DNA of 64,000 bases, taken from assembly GCA_916610825.1 (NCBI GenBank), contig OU744447.1, positions 16,413,751 to 16,477,750 on the forward strand. The letters are read 5' to 3'. Below are positions 29,754 to 43,440 of the stretch, one piece after another. This DNA comes from Haliclystus octoradiatus (lineage: Eukaryota; Cnidaria; Staurozoa; Stauromedusae; Haliclystidae). The position numbers and the translations under genes were made by a program. Numbering within the stretch: the stretch's first letter is position 1; every line of letters begins with the position of its first letter. Below the pieces are notes generated by a model that was not told where the DNA came from, made no database searches, and saw only the letters and a list, made by a program, of their open reading frames with translations.

Positions 29754-32700
29754 TTATCTTCTTGGCTTTTCATTTGTCATTAAAGGTTCTGTTTCTCGTG
29801 ATGACGTAGCCAATGGTTCCTGACTTTCATCGTCGTCAGAATCAGAAGTCGTTTCGATACATTTATCTAATAAATGAAAGAATAAAAAGTTATAAAAACA
29901 TTTAACAAAAAAATGAGGATGAATATACAAACAGTACATCCTTATTTCGAACAACGTTTCAGTCCATTCGTTTGCCATCATCAAGTTAAGAAATTTGAAA
30001 TCGAATTTATTACTTAACTTTTGTTAAAGTAATTTCAACTAAATACGGTTCATACTGGCTGAAATGTATTCGTCTGTGATTATCATACTATTTTAAATGG
30101 TTTCCTCTTCTGAGAAAAATGATTTTTATCAGGATAAACAATGGAGTGCGAATGCTGCACAAAGGGCTGTTGGAAGTATAATATTTAAGAAGTTATTTAA
30201 CATCTAGCTCCGGATCCAGCAAAATGTTAACAAATCCGATAAACATATACATTCTTGCTTTCATGCACAACGCTTGTCTTTAGCCGTACAATAATATTTG
30301 CGTAAAATGCTCTGCTATGTAAGCTACGTTTCTCCTCCCATCTATGAAAGGCACCCAATCCGATTGGTGTCTATTTTCTAACTTCGGATCTTCTATAGCA
30401 CCAGCAGAGCTACAATTGAGATAAGTTAAAATATAAAATTTCCTGGGCTCTAGATGATCTTTATTCTGTCTTGATGGTCTGTGGTGTGGTTCGGAACTTT
30501 AACTCAAATTTGTCTTTATCTGAACACCACCTTTATGATGGTGAGTGGAAACAGGAGGAAAGTATATAAATCTGCGGTGAATCACGTATCAACGCGCTTT
30601 AAACAACCAAGGTCAATCTGTCACGAAGTCTATTGAAGCTGGATGCTTTAGATTAAATGATGAGCATTTTCTGCTCTTGATGAAAGGAACCATTTATATA
30701 GAGATGGGATGATGGTACCACGGGCACCTATCTGGTACAGGGCTACATCGTTTGCATAACTGCTTAGGGTTACTTTATGAATAGGTGTCCTATATGTCCA
30801 TTGTAAACATGATTTGACAATATAGAGTTATATTCTTGTATTTGACTGTACCTGAATTCCGGGTTTTTGTTGGTTTAGATCCTGCATCAGTAACTCTTCG
30901 ATGTCTCCTATTAAAATTAAACACACACCGTCATTTATGCTGAATGTTAAACCAACAAGTGCTTAATATATTCATTACAAGATTTTCGCATGGCACTAAA
31001 TCTAATACATCTGAGCAAAACGTTTGAAAGTTTGAGGAAACAAGCAAGCTTACAGTACTTTTATTGCTCAAAGTAAGATCCTATTTCAAAAAGCAGTATT
31101 GCGTTAAATTGGAAATTTGTGGCCCTATATATACTTTTGCTCCTAATCTACAGTATTTATTTCGCTGAACAATTTAAAATTATATTGCCAGATGTTCACC
31201 TTAATACACACAGACACACGGTCCATGCCGTTCCCATTAACGATATACCAATAACAAGTGCACTGACAACCAAGTACACAAGACTCCAATCTGTAAAAAG
31301 GATAATACAATTACACAATAATACACTGCATGATAATTATGCAATAGTGTCATGTATAGAGATAATCCTCAAGGTAAAGATCTAAAGAAGTTCGAAGCAG
31401 GAATTCCGTTCAGACATGACAACTCCAATTTCAAAAATATTCTGAAATCAAGGATCTCAACATTAATTGTAATGGATTTCAATGGGGGTATAGGTTATTA
31501 AAGCGTTCTCAAAGGTAAAAATATTCTGAAAATTATCATGTCTGCGTTGAAACTGACTTAACTGAGGAGATTTTGATATAAGAATAAATTTACCCTTATC
31601 AAAATTATTTTATTAATAACTATTTCTTGTCACAATCAACATTCAAGCGAAAATAAATATTCAGGATGGCAACAACAAGCGGGAGATGTGAAAAATGAAA
31701 TGACACGGAATTATGAAATACATTTTAAAAATCTGTCTATTGCGGTCACTTACATTACGAGTGGAGCTGATGGTCTAATTGCTGATTGTCTCAAGTTGTG
31801 AACTATTGATCTGAATCTCATAGATATATACTAGACAGTCGATACTGGTCAATTTATTCGACTAAATTTCCGAACTTGAAAAAATGTTATGTGCAAAGCC
31901 ACGCCTGAACCATCACGGTGTCACCAGCCTAGTTTGTACTGGAATCGAAAGGATGGGCAGTAGCTTCGATGATGTTCGATCGATTTCTCTCGTATATACT
32001 AAGAATCATATAACGTGTACAAAATTTCAGTAAGATTATTGATCAATAGCAGATGAAATCAAATGAAATGAAAGGAAAATAGCAGAAAGCTATATGGATC
32101 CGGAAATTCTCCAGTAAGGCAAATAAGTAAAATTAATTAATTTTAAGTTTACCAGCATTGACCCATTTATCTTCAGATTTCTTCTTCCATGGTGCTGTAA
32201 TATAAGCAATCTGTGATCGCTGTAGTGATCCAGGGGGTATAGGTACAGCTTTACATAAATCCAAACTAGTACAATCTCCAGCATAGCAATTATCACCAAT
32301 CATCAGGGCTAGGTCACAGTTTTTTTCTTCACAGCACAATGCGGCACATACTTCAATATCATCAACAGATGCTAACATGCTGAAATTACCAGCTCTTAGT
32401 CCACCCTTTAATGTGTGGTTATACATAATGTGGCTGCGTTTACACCTTGGATAACGATGATGATTCACGAAGAAATCACTCTCCGCCATATTAGTTACTA
32501 AAGTACAAAAAAACAAAACATGAAAACATCGTTAAAAAGTCAAGTACTGTGAAAGATGGGAAACTTTAGATATCACCGGATGACATACATTAGATAGTTT
32601 TCTTTATCCTAGTTTTATACTTAGATAAGATCGCTGCAATAAGATTTTAGAATAGAAAAGCATTTTAGAATTGTTTTTAAGAGAATCAGACTCGCCAATG

Positions 32701-35700
32701 TTGAATCAAAACGACCCTCGATTCTGCGCGGCGAATCAGAGAGTTAGGGGATGTTACGACGATGATCATTTCGTATACTATATGACATTTTTGTCATCCT
32801 CCGACAGAATCTGACAGCCGACCACTTGAACATGATTGCTTGTGAATAATTTTCAATATTTTGAATGAAATCGCGTGGAACAATGGAATATCCCTCAACC
32901 TTTCCAATTTTCATACCTTAAAATCCATGCTTCGTACATACATTTGATTAAAAAGAGATCAAATCATTTTCTTCAACTTACTAGTATCTTGTTCGATTGG
33001 TTCCTGTGTCCATGCCAAATAAGCTACTTTCGGCTTCAAATGTGTCGGTTTAACAGGAATCGTTTGGCATATTCGTTCATTATGGCACGTCACAGAGTAA
33101 CAATATTTCCCTAGCATCAAGGCGAGGTGACCCTCGTTTAGATCACACGCTTTACCAATACAATCTTGTAAATGAACTGCCTTGCCAAGCGATGTGAAGT
33201 TCCCAGCCCTCATTCCACCTATTAACGTAGCGTTGTTATAAATCTTTCTTGCTTGACAAGTACTGGGGCGAAGAATTGGGGATGATTTTGAAGATTGACG
33301 AGGTGGTTGAACGAAATGTGGTAGCTTGTCTATCACAGAAACAAAAAATATGTATTAAACCATCAAGATTATATTGAAATACTAAAACATCGTTATAGGT
33401 TCCCAGTTCCCTCACTGATGCCTCTCTGGTTTATTCCATTCTCCATGCCCCATTAACCTGGAAGAAGATGTCTGAGGAGAGTTCATATAGAACGGATTGT
33501 CTAGTCGGCACATCATCCGGTTAAAAGGAGAGTGGTTTGCGATTTCAATAGTGTCGTAGAAGCAAACCTATTCGACCGATCAAGATAATATTGGTGCACA
33601 TTGGAAATAACTATAGGGATTCATTATCCACGCATGCATAGTTTATATACCATACTTAATTAAGTATGTCTTTTTAATCGCATGATTGGCTATACTGTAT
33701 TGGAACCCATAGATTTGATTCGCGTAACAAAATTAATAGCAATATGAAATTTGTTGAAGTTACGATGTTACTTTTTGTATCGATAACAATACGTTATTTT
33801 TTCCAGTCTCTATCTGGATCGTTGACAGGTTTTCAACTTACGTCTCGTTTGCATTTTCATCATCTCCTTTCTTCGGATATAAGCCAACTGCGGAAATAGC
33901 TTTGACGTTTTTGCTTTGACTGTTTGACATAATTCTTCATTATGACATTTGACAGCAATGCATGTCGGTCCTATCATAAAAGCGAGGTCACATTTTCTCA
34001 ACTCACAGCACAGTGCCGTACACATTTGTATTGTATCAACGTAACCGAGGTCGGTGAAAATGCCAGCACGAGAACCGCCACGTAATGTCACGTTATAGAG
34101 AACAGGACTGTGAGTACAGATGACCTCTTCACGACTACCAGTACTTGATAGAGTCACTGCAAATATCAAGCATATAATAACCGATCAGCAGAATCAATTT
34201 AAGTTTGTATTATGTTGTATAAGTCTTCTATAGTTAACATTATCCATCTGTAGGGGCCTCTGTACCTGCGAATGTCGATATATAGCTGCCAGTGGACGAC
34301 AACAGAGAATAACCAAAGGTTCTCAATTATTCAATTGAAATGCGTTCATTATTCTCTTGAAATTTGTTAATTAATTATTTAATTAAATAAAATTATGTGA
34401 AAAAATTCATGGGATCATAAGGAGGCTTATACGAATGTACACTACATATATCGCATAGCGTCATCCTATATTAATCATCATCAATTCACCGGTATCAAGG
34501 ACATTTTGTAAATTGAGTATCACCGCAAAGTCCGCAATATATAGTAGCTGTTTTGGGCTACAAACCAAAAGCCGTAATTTACAATTTTACGTAGCCTAAC
34601 ATACAAACATCAAAAACAGCCAATCAGCGATCAGTATCACATTCGATGATTTAAAAAGTAGATATATAGAATGATGCTAAGGACTACTTACCTTCATCAG
34701 TGATATCATTGCGCATGCTTCCGTTATCTTTAATCGATTTAAAAATCTCATCATCACCAGGTGAATCTAATGGATCAGGAATAACAACCCTACGCACTTT
34801 CACCAATTGTAAATTAAATGAAACGGTAGGCGCAGCAGTAGTTTCACAGTGTTGATCACTATAGCATGATACTGCATAGCAATGATTCTCAGGCATAAAC
34901 GCTACATCACAGTCCTGTTTTTCACAGCATTTCCGTTTGCATGCATGAATATCACTAACGTTCCCTAGATGAGTAAAAACACCAGCTTGCATATTACGTA
35001 GAAATGTATGATTTGATAAAACGTTTTCGTATGCACATCGTATCGCTTTGTTTTCGGCACTCCATGCTGAAAATTTAAGAGAGATTGAAATGTTAGGAAT
35101 ACAAATACACAACAGTGTGCAGTCATGATAGGGCACATGTCGAGACACATGAGCACCAGAGGTGTACAGTAGCCGGAGTCAAACTCCGACTCTGGCAGGA
35201 GTATCTGCATTTCAACAGGAGCCAGACTGGAGCAAATTTCTTGCCAGTCAGGAGCAGGAGTCGGAGTCTAGAATGCACTCCTGATAATTTCTTAATGAAC
35301 ATTGCAAATTTGAAAATTGTCTGGATATTTCTACATTAAGGTCGGAATGGCTACATATTTCAGTTGATGTTAATTTATGTTGTACTTTTCTATGTTTGCT
35401 TAATGTTGGTTGATAAATTGATTCGTTTTGGACTTTTTTTAACAGGAGTTTGTCAGAAGTATTTTGGAGCCGGAGTAGGAGTAGGAGTCTATTTTTTTCA
35501 CATTTTTAGAGCCTAACTTATTTTCGGACGCCTCTATAAGAACTTTTATTGGATTCTGAGTCGGAAAATTCCGACTCCGTACACGTCTGACGAGGACTAC
35601 AGTGTGAATCAAAATCGTTCAAAGCACAAGGGTCCATACTACATTTTTAACATTGCAGAACTAATAAAATCAAAAATTCAAATTTTTATTTCATTTAAAT

Positions 35701-38293
35701 TGCTATAAATTTGTCTTGACGGCATTATGTTACTTCAAATTAGATTTATATACAATATACTAAAATGATAATAATAATATAATAATAATAATCATAAAAT
35801 TCAATGAACAACATAGTGTCTCTGAAGAGGAGTGAACATACATGGACACGATTATGTGTAGAGACATACGTGAAAATAAAACTTTGAATAGATATATAAT
35901 TAGAAGTTGAAATACTTTGGGGGTAGGAACTCTCTCCCTGTGTTGCAGATCTCGATATTCCTCTATAATGTACTGTAATGGCACCTTTACATCTACAATA
36001 TAGAGATTTCGTAAATGGAACTCTACACACTTTCTCAAAATACGGTTTAGTCCATTACTTAGACGGTGCATAGAATACTTAGACAAATAATAGACAATAC
36101 GACTTGAATATAGACATCCCGCATATCTACAGTACTACATAAAATAGTTTATCATGGTCCTGTTTATCATAACATATTGATATTATATATATATATACAA
36201 AAAGAAGATCGATTAGTTATATATATATACCTGTATCTCCACTCCAAATATAAAATAAAAAATTAGTTGAAATAAATAACAATCTTCTCCAAAGCTGTTT
36301 ACAATTTGGAATCATCTTTGAACTCGATAATCAAATTAAAATCTTTACATATAAATCGTTCATTACATTATAACTGATACATCTATTGTAACTCTCTCTC
36401 CCCATTAAATATCAACCCATATTTATTCAAAAAAATCATCATTACATTTCACATTAATAAGTATTAGTTTTTAATAGTTTCCAATTTAAAAATCGTCACC
36501 ATGATTTTTGATCGCCTCGTTTCTAATATCTTTCAAAATGTTAACATAATTTGATTGACAGCAGGTGCTAAGGATCGAGGGGTCATCGCCAAGGGGACGG
36601 TTCAAATAACATTTTTTAAAACTTGCTAGAATATAATACACAAGTAATATTTCTGAAATTCATAAATTTCAGTTATATACTGTCTTTATTATTTTTATCC
36701 GAATTATAATACAATCGTAGCAATATAGGTTGTAAAACAACTGACAATTATACTTGATATATGAGAGTGCTGATTGGTTGCCATTTATACCTGGCAAAAA
36801 AAACGTTCGTCGAATAAGCATCAGGAAAATCATGCGACTCGCAAGATCGTATCATCCCCTTTACCGTTATGCATATATTCTTAAAATCGGAAAGGACGAT
36901 TCACGATTTCACAGCAGAGTTAGGATTCGTCATAACGAGTAGTCAAGAAAATGGATTATTCTATTGATAGTAATTGCTATCATGGATGTAAATTCAGCCT
37001 GTTCAATTAGCACATATTATTCTTGAGAAAGAACCCCCGCGAGGTTCAAATGCCTGCCTCGATATGTAGCGTTTCGCTTAGAATGAGGGTCAAATCGGAT
37101 TTGGTAAAGCGTTTCAACGTCGTAACTACTCCATCTATAAAAGTCGTGTGCGTAAAAGCAGAAACGTAACAGCCTCATATTGAATCACAGCGCATGCGTA
37201 ATTCTAACTTGGAACCATCATTCAATCTGTCAAATGGTATGAATAAAATCCTTTCATGTGAAAAATAGAATCTCGTGAGTTCGTTTATTTGGTCAAAATC
37301 AAGAAGGTTGTCTGTGGATAGATGGAGACGTAACAAAGACAATTTGGAACTTAGAAAGAGAGAGTTTTGTTATTATATTATCAATAAAGATGAGATCAAT
37401 TTTAGAGGTCGGACGATTGACCTTGTTTGCAGGTAAATGTTTTGATGAAAAAATTGAAATCAAAATCCGATTAAATTAAAGAACAATAACAACATAAGTT
37501 TCCACAGCAGTAAAGAATCAAGTAATTGTATATCATAGGAATCAGAACTATATTTATCTTGATTATGTTGGTGAAGCTATAACAAATTGATTACCGCAAA
37601 TGGAATACAATCGCGCTAGTTTTTACAAATAACCTCGTATTGATAAAAATAATAAGGACTCTCGAATATTACTTATGTCAGCTATTCTCCCGTCCACTAC
37701 ATCAAAAATATCAATTGTATATCAGAAAGTACTTCAACTAACGTGAAATTGTATGATTGGAGTGATGGAGTGATTTGATAAAACCATCTTCTAGCAAATT
37801 TTGTTGTGTTAAATATAATATCTAACTACACCCATATTGATCAACCTAAATACCTCGATTCAACATTAATTAAGATTAATCTGATCATTTGACATATTTT
37901 TCTGGATTAGTGAATTGGAACTCCAATAATCAAATCTGTCATCGATAGCTCTATTTAGACATTACATTCCAGCCTCTCAAATGATTAGCTAATCATTCCA
38001 GACTAGACTTCTCACAGGTTATCTATCCAGTATCAGCCCCCGGCCCAGCCACTCCAATCAGACTCATGTACACGTTTGTTGTGCAGATAGCAGGGGTGAA
38101 CAGGAAGAAGATACACACTTTTATATAGAATATATATAGAACCCCTCGCCTGGGAAGAAAATATATTGCTGGGAAAGTTTTGGTACTTTACGTAAGTTTT
38201 TTGGCAGTTTTTTTGTGCAGGTGACATTGATGTACTCAGATATAATGTAATTATGTACTCACCTAGCAGAGATAACAAGCAACCAAGTAACAT
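29754..38293 (-). CDS. Type I membrane protein with four MANSC domains
   Basis: Exons in transcript order: 38263-38293, 34692-35066, 33842-34156, 32982-33329, 32153-32497, 31200-31290, 30852-30907, 29754-29866; 557 residues, all junctions in frame. Exon 1 gives a short signal peptide (MLLGCLLSLLA). Each of the next four exons is a symmetrical 1-1 exon with one MANSC domain, for example YNVTLRGGSRAGIFTDLGYV with CTALCCELRKCDLAFM. Domain 3 lacks two cysteines (KAC for CC, and G for the Cys before the D/H-LA motif). Exon 6 is the 91-nt TM exon (D-WSLVYLVVSALVIGISLM). The tail is basic, then acidic (TSDSDDDESQEPL), ending TNEKPRR. Asn-x-Ser/Thr sequons precede the GG motif in all four domains. 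The family is the KIAA0319-type MANSC; the function is unknown. It is divergent from the secreted MANSC gene at 38433. Confidence 0.87.
31200..31290 (-). CDS. Transmembrane exon (91 nt) of the four-MANSC membrane protein
   Basis: It enters in phase 1 with Asp and reads WSLVYLVVSALVIGISLMGT then AWTVCLCVL, leaving in phase 2. It aligns without gaps to the KIAA0319-like exon at 312-402 (D-WS-x-x-Y...G(M/T)AW-x-x-C), so the two exons are homologous. Confidence 0.85.
31414..31552. repeat. Copy of the tctgaaatc / caatggg inverted-end repeat family
   Basis: cagacatgacaactccaatt ... tattctgaaatcaaggatct ... gaaaattatcatgtctg. The ends are inverted. It is related to 6419-6556 and 45705-45830. Confidence 0.5.
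35067..38262. other. First intron of the four-MANSC membrane gene (3.2 kb)
   Basis: It carries the ggagtcggagt element (35163-35592), an ATAAT-rich stretch (about 35765-35795) and AT microsatellites near 36185 and 36225. I found no exon between the signal-peptide exon and the first MANSC exon. Confidence 0.55.
35163..35592. repeat. MITE-like element with GTGTAC / (C)CGGAGTC ends
   Basis: The left end (gtgtacagtagccggagtca, then aactccgactctgg) and right end (gagtcggaaaattccgactc, then cgtacacgtc) are inverted. The interior has repeated ggagtaggagt-type words. No ORF. Confidence 0.5.
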
Positions 38294-38432
38294 ATAAAGA
38301 ATCCATCGACTAAGACTACACCTTTGAAAAGTTCAGCAGAATTATCAGTTATCACATTCAAAGCTTTCTAACAGAAGGTTCTGATGACATTGTAATCGTC
38401 CCCTTTCTGCCAAATATTCCATTGTGTTAGAG
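38294..38432. promoter_or_regulatory. Bidirectional promoter region between two MANSC genes
   Basis: Only 139 bp lie between the two divergent start codons (38293 minus, 38433 plus), and each is followed by a signal peptide and MANSC exons. The 5' UTRs and core promoters of both genes must fit here or overlap the opposite gene's first exon. No element can be named with certainty. Confidence 0.55.
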
Positions 38433-41400
38433 ATGATGAATGTTTCTTTTGCAGTGTGTATTGCATGCATTTGTGCTCATACTATTCTGGAAGAATTTCA
38501 TTGTCGCGATAGTCAAGTTGAATACAGATCAACCCTAAGAGGTGGGAAAGAAGCAGGAGTATTTAGAAATATGGGAACAGTTAAAAATATACAGGTATGA
38601 TGAGGGGTAGGATAGGAATGTAATATTATGTTATCATTTATCAATCAAGGCAATCCCATCAAATCAATTACTGTATATACATTGGCCACTCAGTTTAAAT
38701 TCAGTAATTGCGTTTTATCTATTGTTAGAAGTAGTTTGAAAAAACTCTAGAGAAATTAAAATAATTTTGTGAATAATTATTTATATGTTAAAACAATTTA
38801 TGCGTTGAATTATATCATGATTATATTATACATTATATAAAATTGAGTGTTCTAATTACATTTATCATTCGCCACAAAAATTAGATTAGTTACGTAATAC
38901 TTATTATCATGGATATATGCATATTGGGGATTAAAATACGTAGATCTGACACTATACTATAGTCAGTATGCCAGTTCCATATGTAATAATTCCATTCAAG
39001 GCTAGACAATGTTGTGATCACTTAAATTATTACCCGTACGATCAAACCTGTTATAGCGGTCATCTCTATACAGCGACCACCTGCCTATAGTAGTGACTCT
39101 GGTAATGCCTAAAATAGTATTTTCTATTGAATTTTAATACCTCTCATACCTGACCGTTATATAAAGGTTTCACTGTATCGCACGTTTAAACTTTCCTACT
39201 TTTTCTTCATTTAGGAGTGTATCTTTCAATGTTGTCAAATACCTCAGTGTGACGTAGCAATGTTAGATGGATCTAAAAAGTCATGCGTAGGCGTCCAATG
39301 TTTCAATGATACGTCATGTGAAAGTATACCAATGGAAGAAGATGACGAACAAGATATTCATATTGCCCACGTCACAGGACGAGGAATGGGAAACGAAAAA
39401 TATGGTAATTAAATACTGATCAACAATGAACAAGAACATTGTTTTGATACATCCAAGACTATTATAGACTGCAGGCATCTTGCTTTCTGATATATAACTT
39501 CTTTCTCTATTTCTACTTTCACAACACAATTCTGAAAAATGAAAAGGATAATTTTGAATAGAGTAAGGTATGATTGTAATACTGTTTTTCATATGAAGAA
39601 ATAGAGGATGCTGTATTTCCTCTGGAATTAAGTGCCCATGAGATATACGCTTGATTAGAACAACACTACCTTCAAACAAGATGGTATGGATGTTTGCAAT
39701 GCATAACCGAAGATGTCAATTAGAGAACTGCCCACTTTTAATCGGAATGAAAATTAATTTTTATTTTCAGATAATTTAACAGGATTGGTCAAAAGCGAAG
39801 ATTCAGAAAAACGCTGTCCACATAATGAGATTCTTTACAATATGAAATTAAGTGGTGGCCTAATGGCTGGTAAATTCACTGATATAGGAATTGTAAAGAG
39901 TGTCATGACATGTATTCGGTATTGCTGTGAGTCAAAGGTACCATGCGATCTAGCGTTCATGCTAGGTAACAGGTGAGATAAAATAAGAAATGCAATATGG
40001 AAAATGCATTTGGATTCGGAGAGATGGCGAGTTTAGATCTCAATATTTGTCAAGTAACAATGGATTTATGAAAACCCTCTCTGATAGTGTAGAGGAAATC
40101 ACAATGATAAAGTTTAGAACAAATTATTTAATAATCACAACCATGATTGCTCAGGACCTATCAAAATTCAAAGTATGAAATCGAGTGTTCAATAGCGCAT
40201 CTAACTCTCATTGAAACATCCGAGTATACGATATCCACGGGGGTCAGCATTGCTCGATTGCAAGATTCCAGCACTTCTCGGGTTATCAGTAGGGAAAAGC
40301 AGTTTTGGAAGGAAAGTCAGCTCAGTCATAAATAAAGATATGTGACAGTCAGCTGAGATAGAGTAAGACCGAAATGTTTGGGAGTCACGCTATGGACATA
40401 ATATGTCAACGTTTAGAAGGAATACAAGATTTTGGCGGTGCCAAGCGGGATAGATGCTAATGAATTAAACGACGGATTCAGCAGGAATAACACAAAACTT
40501 TAATGCGAAGGAATAGCAATCTATAGTAGCTAATTTCCTTACATCTCTATGTAATGACTAGTAATTGGTTACTGCTTTGCTACATCGAAACTAAGTGACG
40601 TGTAACCTAAAATAGATGTTTGTTATAATATATAATCATTTTAATTCATGAATATAAATGTTCGACTGCAACTATATTTAGGTTGAGATAAAAAATGGAA
40701 TCTATATATCTTTCAAGGTGTTTCTTGGTGAAATGTTACACAGAAGATAAATGCCAAGCATTGCCAGCAACAGGGGCTGATTACAAGTTCAAACAGCGAA
40801 TGGCTTACGTTTCACCTTGGCTTTATAACGGAAGGAAAAAGATAGGTAAGATCGTACAAGATGAGTAGCAAAAATATACAGATGTTATATTTATGTAGAC
40901 TGCCGCCGGCGCAGTGTACGTGAAAAGAAGCGGTGTAACGGCTAGGACTTCGGATAAGTACTCCCAGGCTATTGACTTCAATCCACGGCAGGGGTGACAC
41001 CAGCCATGAAACTTTCACCGTATGCTTAAAATACAAATATACTTATCGACAATTCTGACCAAAATAGTTAATAGCTTATCCAGTTCGTGAGAAAAGAGAG
41101 ATAAAAAACGGCTATATTTTGATGATTGCTAGCTAGCCTGAGCGCAGACTAAAATCCTTTTTTGATGATTAGTAGGTATGATGATGATTATTAATATTAC
41201 TAATCCTCAAAACAGATTTGGGTCTGCGCGCGCGCAGGTTAGATGATTGCTTGCTTGCATCTTGCTCAATCGGAGTTCAAATAATCAAAAGACATTCTTG
41301 AAATACCAATTTTCATGAGGATGACATTATAAGGTATTAAATAATAACATCGATTCTTACGCAATAACTATTACCTATGTTATCCTCTAGAAATAGATTG

Positions 41401-43440
41401 CTAACAATTCAAACCTTTTAACTCCTAACTTCTAAAACAACATCTTCACAGTGACATTTAGCCAGGAAGAAAACGTGGTGTCATTATAACCATCAAATGT
41501 TAGTATATTGTCTCGAGTTGTAAATTTGTTCTGTTTTAGTCAAAGTACCAAATTCAGTTGCTCCTCATCACGTTAAATGCGTCCAATCTAAAGTGTACAG
41601 TGGCTCAAAACTATTGGGTGGTGGTTTAGCGGGGGATTACACAGATATCGGTCAAGTTGGCAAAATGCATATCTGTGCACGGTTATGTTGCGAAGAGGCA
41701 ACGTGTGACATAGCTTATATGTTTGGAAAGAATTGCTTCTTGGTTAAATGTGGAAGTGAAAAAGCATGCAGAGTCATTCCAGATGATGAATTACAGGAGA
41801 GTAATACAACAACATTTGATAAACAAATTCAATACATTGTGAAAAGACGCTTTGGTGTTCATTTGAATCCAGGTAAGATTGAATTAGACAATCCACAGCT
41901 GATCTTTAATCCGCGATTATTGGATTCAGGACAGGTTTCATCAAATGTCAGAAAAGGAAGGACATCTGTTACAGTATAAACCCAATTCACTAGCATACTG
42001 TAATGCAATTTCTTTCATCTGATGCTACACCTTTTATCCAATTTTAGTCTGAGTCAATACATTGGATTTTATCAAGGGGCGGCGGGGGGACTAGCAAAGA
42101 TGGCAATATAACTTTTTGCTTCCCGACAGCAAGTAGGCAAATACCTGACCTGTTAAATTTCCACCGCAGGGCACCCCAAGCAGGCTAAGCCGTTGATGCC
42201 CGTTTTGGCATAATTTAGGCAGGCGTAAGTTAGACACAAACCTTGTGAGATATATACAACAGTGAGGGAAGATCTAACTATTACGTCTTGCTTAAATTTA
42301 ATAAATTAATAAGTGATTTTTCTTTAAAATCTTAACCGCAGATGGTACTTTACAAAAGAAATCCGAACAATGCCAATTAGAAGGTGAAATTAAAAACGAT
42401 ACAATGTTGAGTCGTGGTCTATTGTCTGGTACGTTAACAGTTCATAAAGATACAAAGAATGTCAAACATTGTATTGAGAAATGTTGTGCTACTGAGAAAT
42501 GCAATGTGGCATTAATGTTATCTGGCATGTGTTATTCACTGGAATGTGCTAATAAGGAATCATGCAAAGCAAAGAAAGCAACTGATAGTTTACTAGAGAA
42601 GAATCCGATCGTAGCTTATGTAAAAAGAGGTGATATTAGCATGGGTAAGAGACAAAAGTAATAATAGATCATTCATGTTCTGGATATCATTTCTATCTGA
42701 TCTGTATACTGTTGGCCATGCATGATACGACCACGTTTCCCTGGTAAACTTCAAAAAGATAAAAAGGTTCAAAGGATTTAGGTAGCCATTTTTATTAGCT
42801 TGTGGCGTATAGGCTAATGCGGGATAGTCAATATACTGTGCCACAGAATAAGTGGTATGGAGAAAATTGCATATTGGATCGCAAAAGAGCACAAGTCCCC
42901 TTGGAGTAAATTCTATTGCGCTTCGACGACGGGGTTGTTCCAATATAACTCTTGCTGAACGACAATAAAAAATTTACAAAGGACATACATTACACTAAAA
43001 AAGGAGAGCAAAATTTTTAGCAAAAAGGCAAAGAAAAGTCAAAAATTTTTTTCTGAATTTTGAAAAAAAGTACCCTTTAATATTGAACGTTCCTATAAAC
43101 GAAAAATATGGAAGTGACAAAACCGTAAAAATTACAGACATTTGGAAAGATTAGATTCTATCCCAATTCTATTGAAAGGGATTGGGTTATGCAAAAACAT
43201 TAAGTTATCATGCATTATTTATACAGATAAATAAGTTCATCTGGACCAACCATGTAATGACACCTGCGATCATATTCATAGTTTATATAGTGGAACTATA
43301 TAAACACTATAATAAACTATGACTTCTTTCTACTTCACATGTATAACTAATATCTCTCTAATTGTATGTTTATTCTAGCTCCCCCAGACAAGCCAATGCA
43401 GCAACTAATCACGTCACCGATGCTCAATGATGCTCAGTAA
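38433..43440 (+). CDS. Secreted protein with four MANSC domains
   Basis: Exons: 38433-38594, 39215-39404, 39771-39972, 40718-40845, 41540-41872, 42342-42644, 43379-43440; 459 residues, all junctions in frame. MMNVSFAVCIACICAHTILE is a signal peptide. MANSC 1 is split by a phase-0 intron in its middle and MANSC 2 by a phase-2 intron after MLGNR. MANSC 3 and 4 are single 1-1 exons. All four keep the cysteine frame (QCCQIPQCDVAM, YCCESKVPCDLAFM with one extra residue, LCCEEATCDIAYM, KCCATEKCNVALM). The last exon adds only APPDKPMQQLITSP...DAQ and a stop, with no TM or GPI-type hydrophobic end, so the product should be secreted. Two candidate poly(A) signals lie at 43884-43889 and 43899-43904. 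The function is unknown. Confidence 0.83.
39040..39180. repeat. Pogo-like repeat remnant
   Basis: gatcaaacctgttatagcgg-tcatctctatacagcgacc, with cctaaaatagtattttctat shared with 27492-27640, and ending accgttatataaaggtttcactgt, an inverted end. It lies in intron 1 of the secreted four-MANSC gene. Confidence 0.5.
40905..41010 (+). repeat. Possible tRNA-derived SINE head
   Basis: gcggtgtaacggctaggac (about 40930-40948) resembles a pol III A box, and gacttcaatccac (40974-40986) resembles a B box at tRNA-like spacing. The cloverleaf is not intact and no poly-A or other tail was identified. It could be a chance match. Confidence 0.35.
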
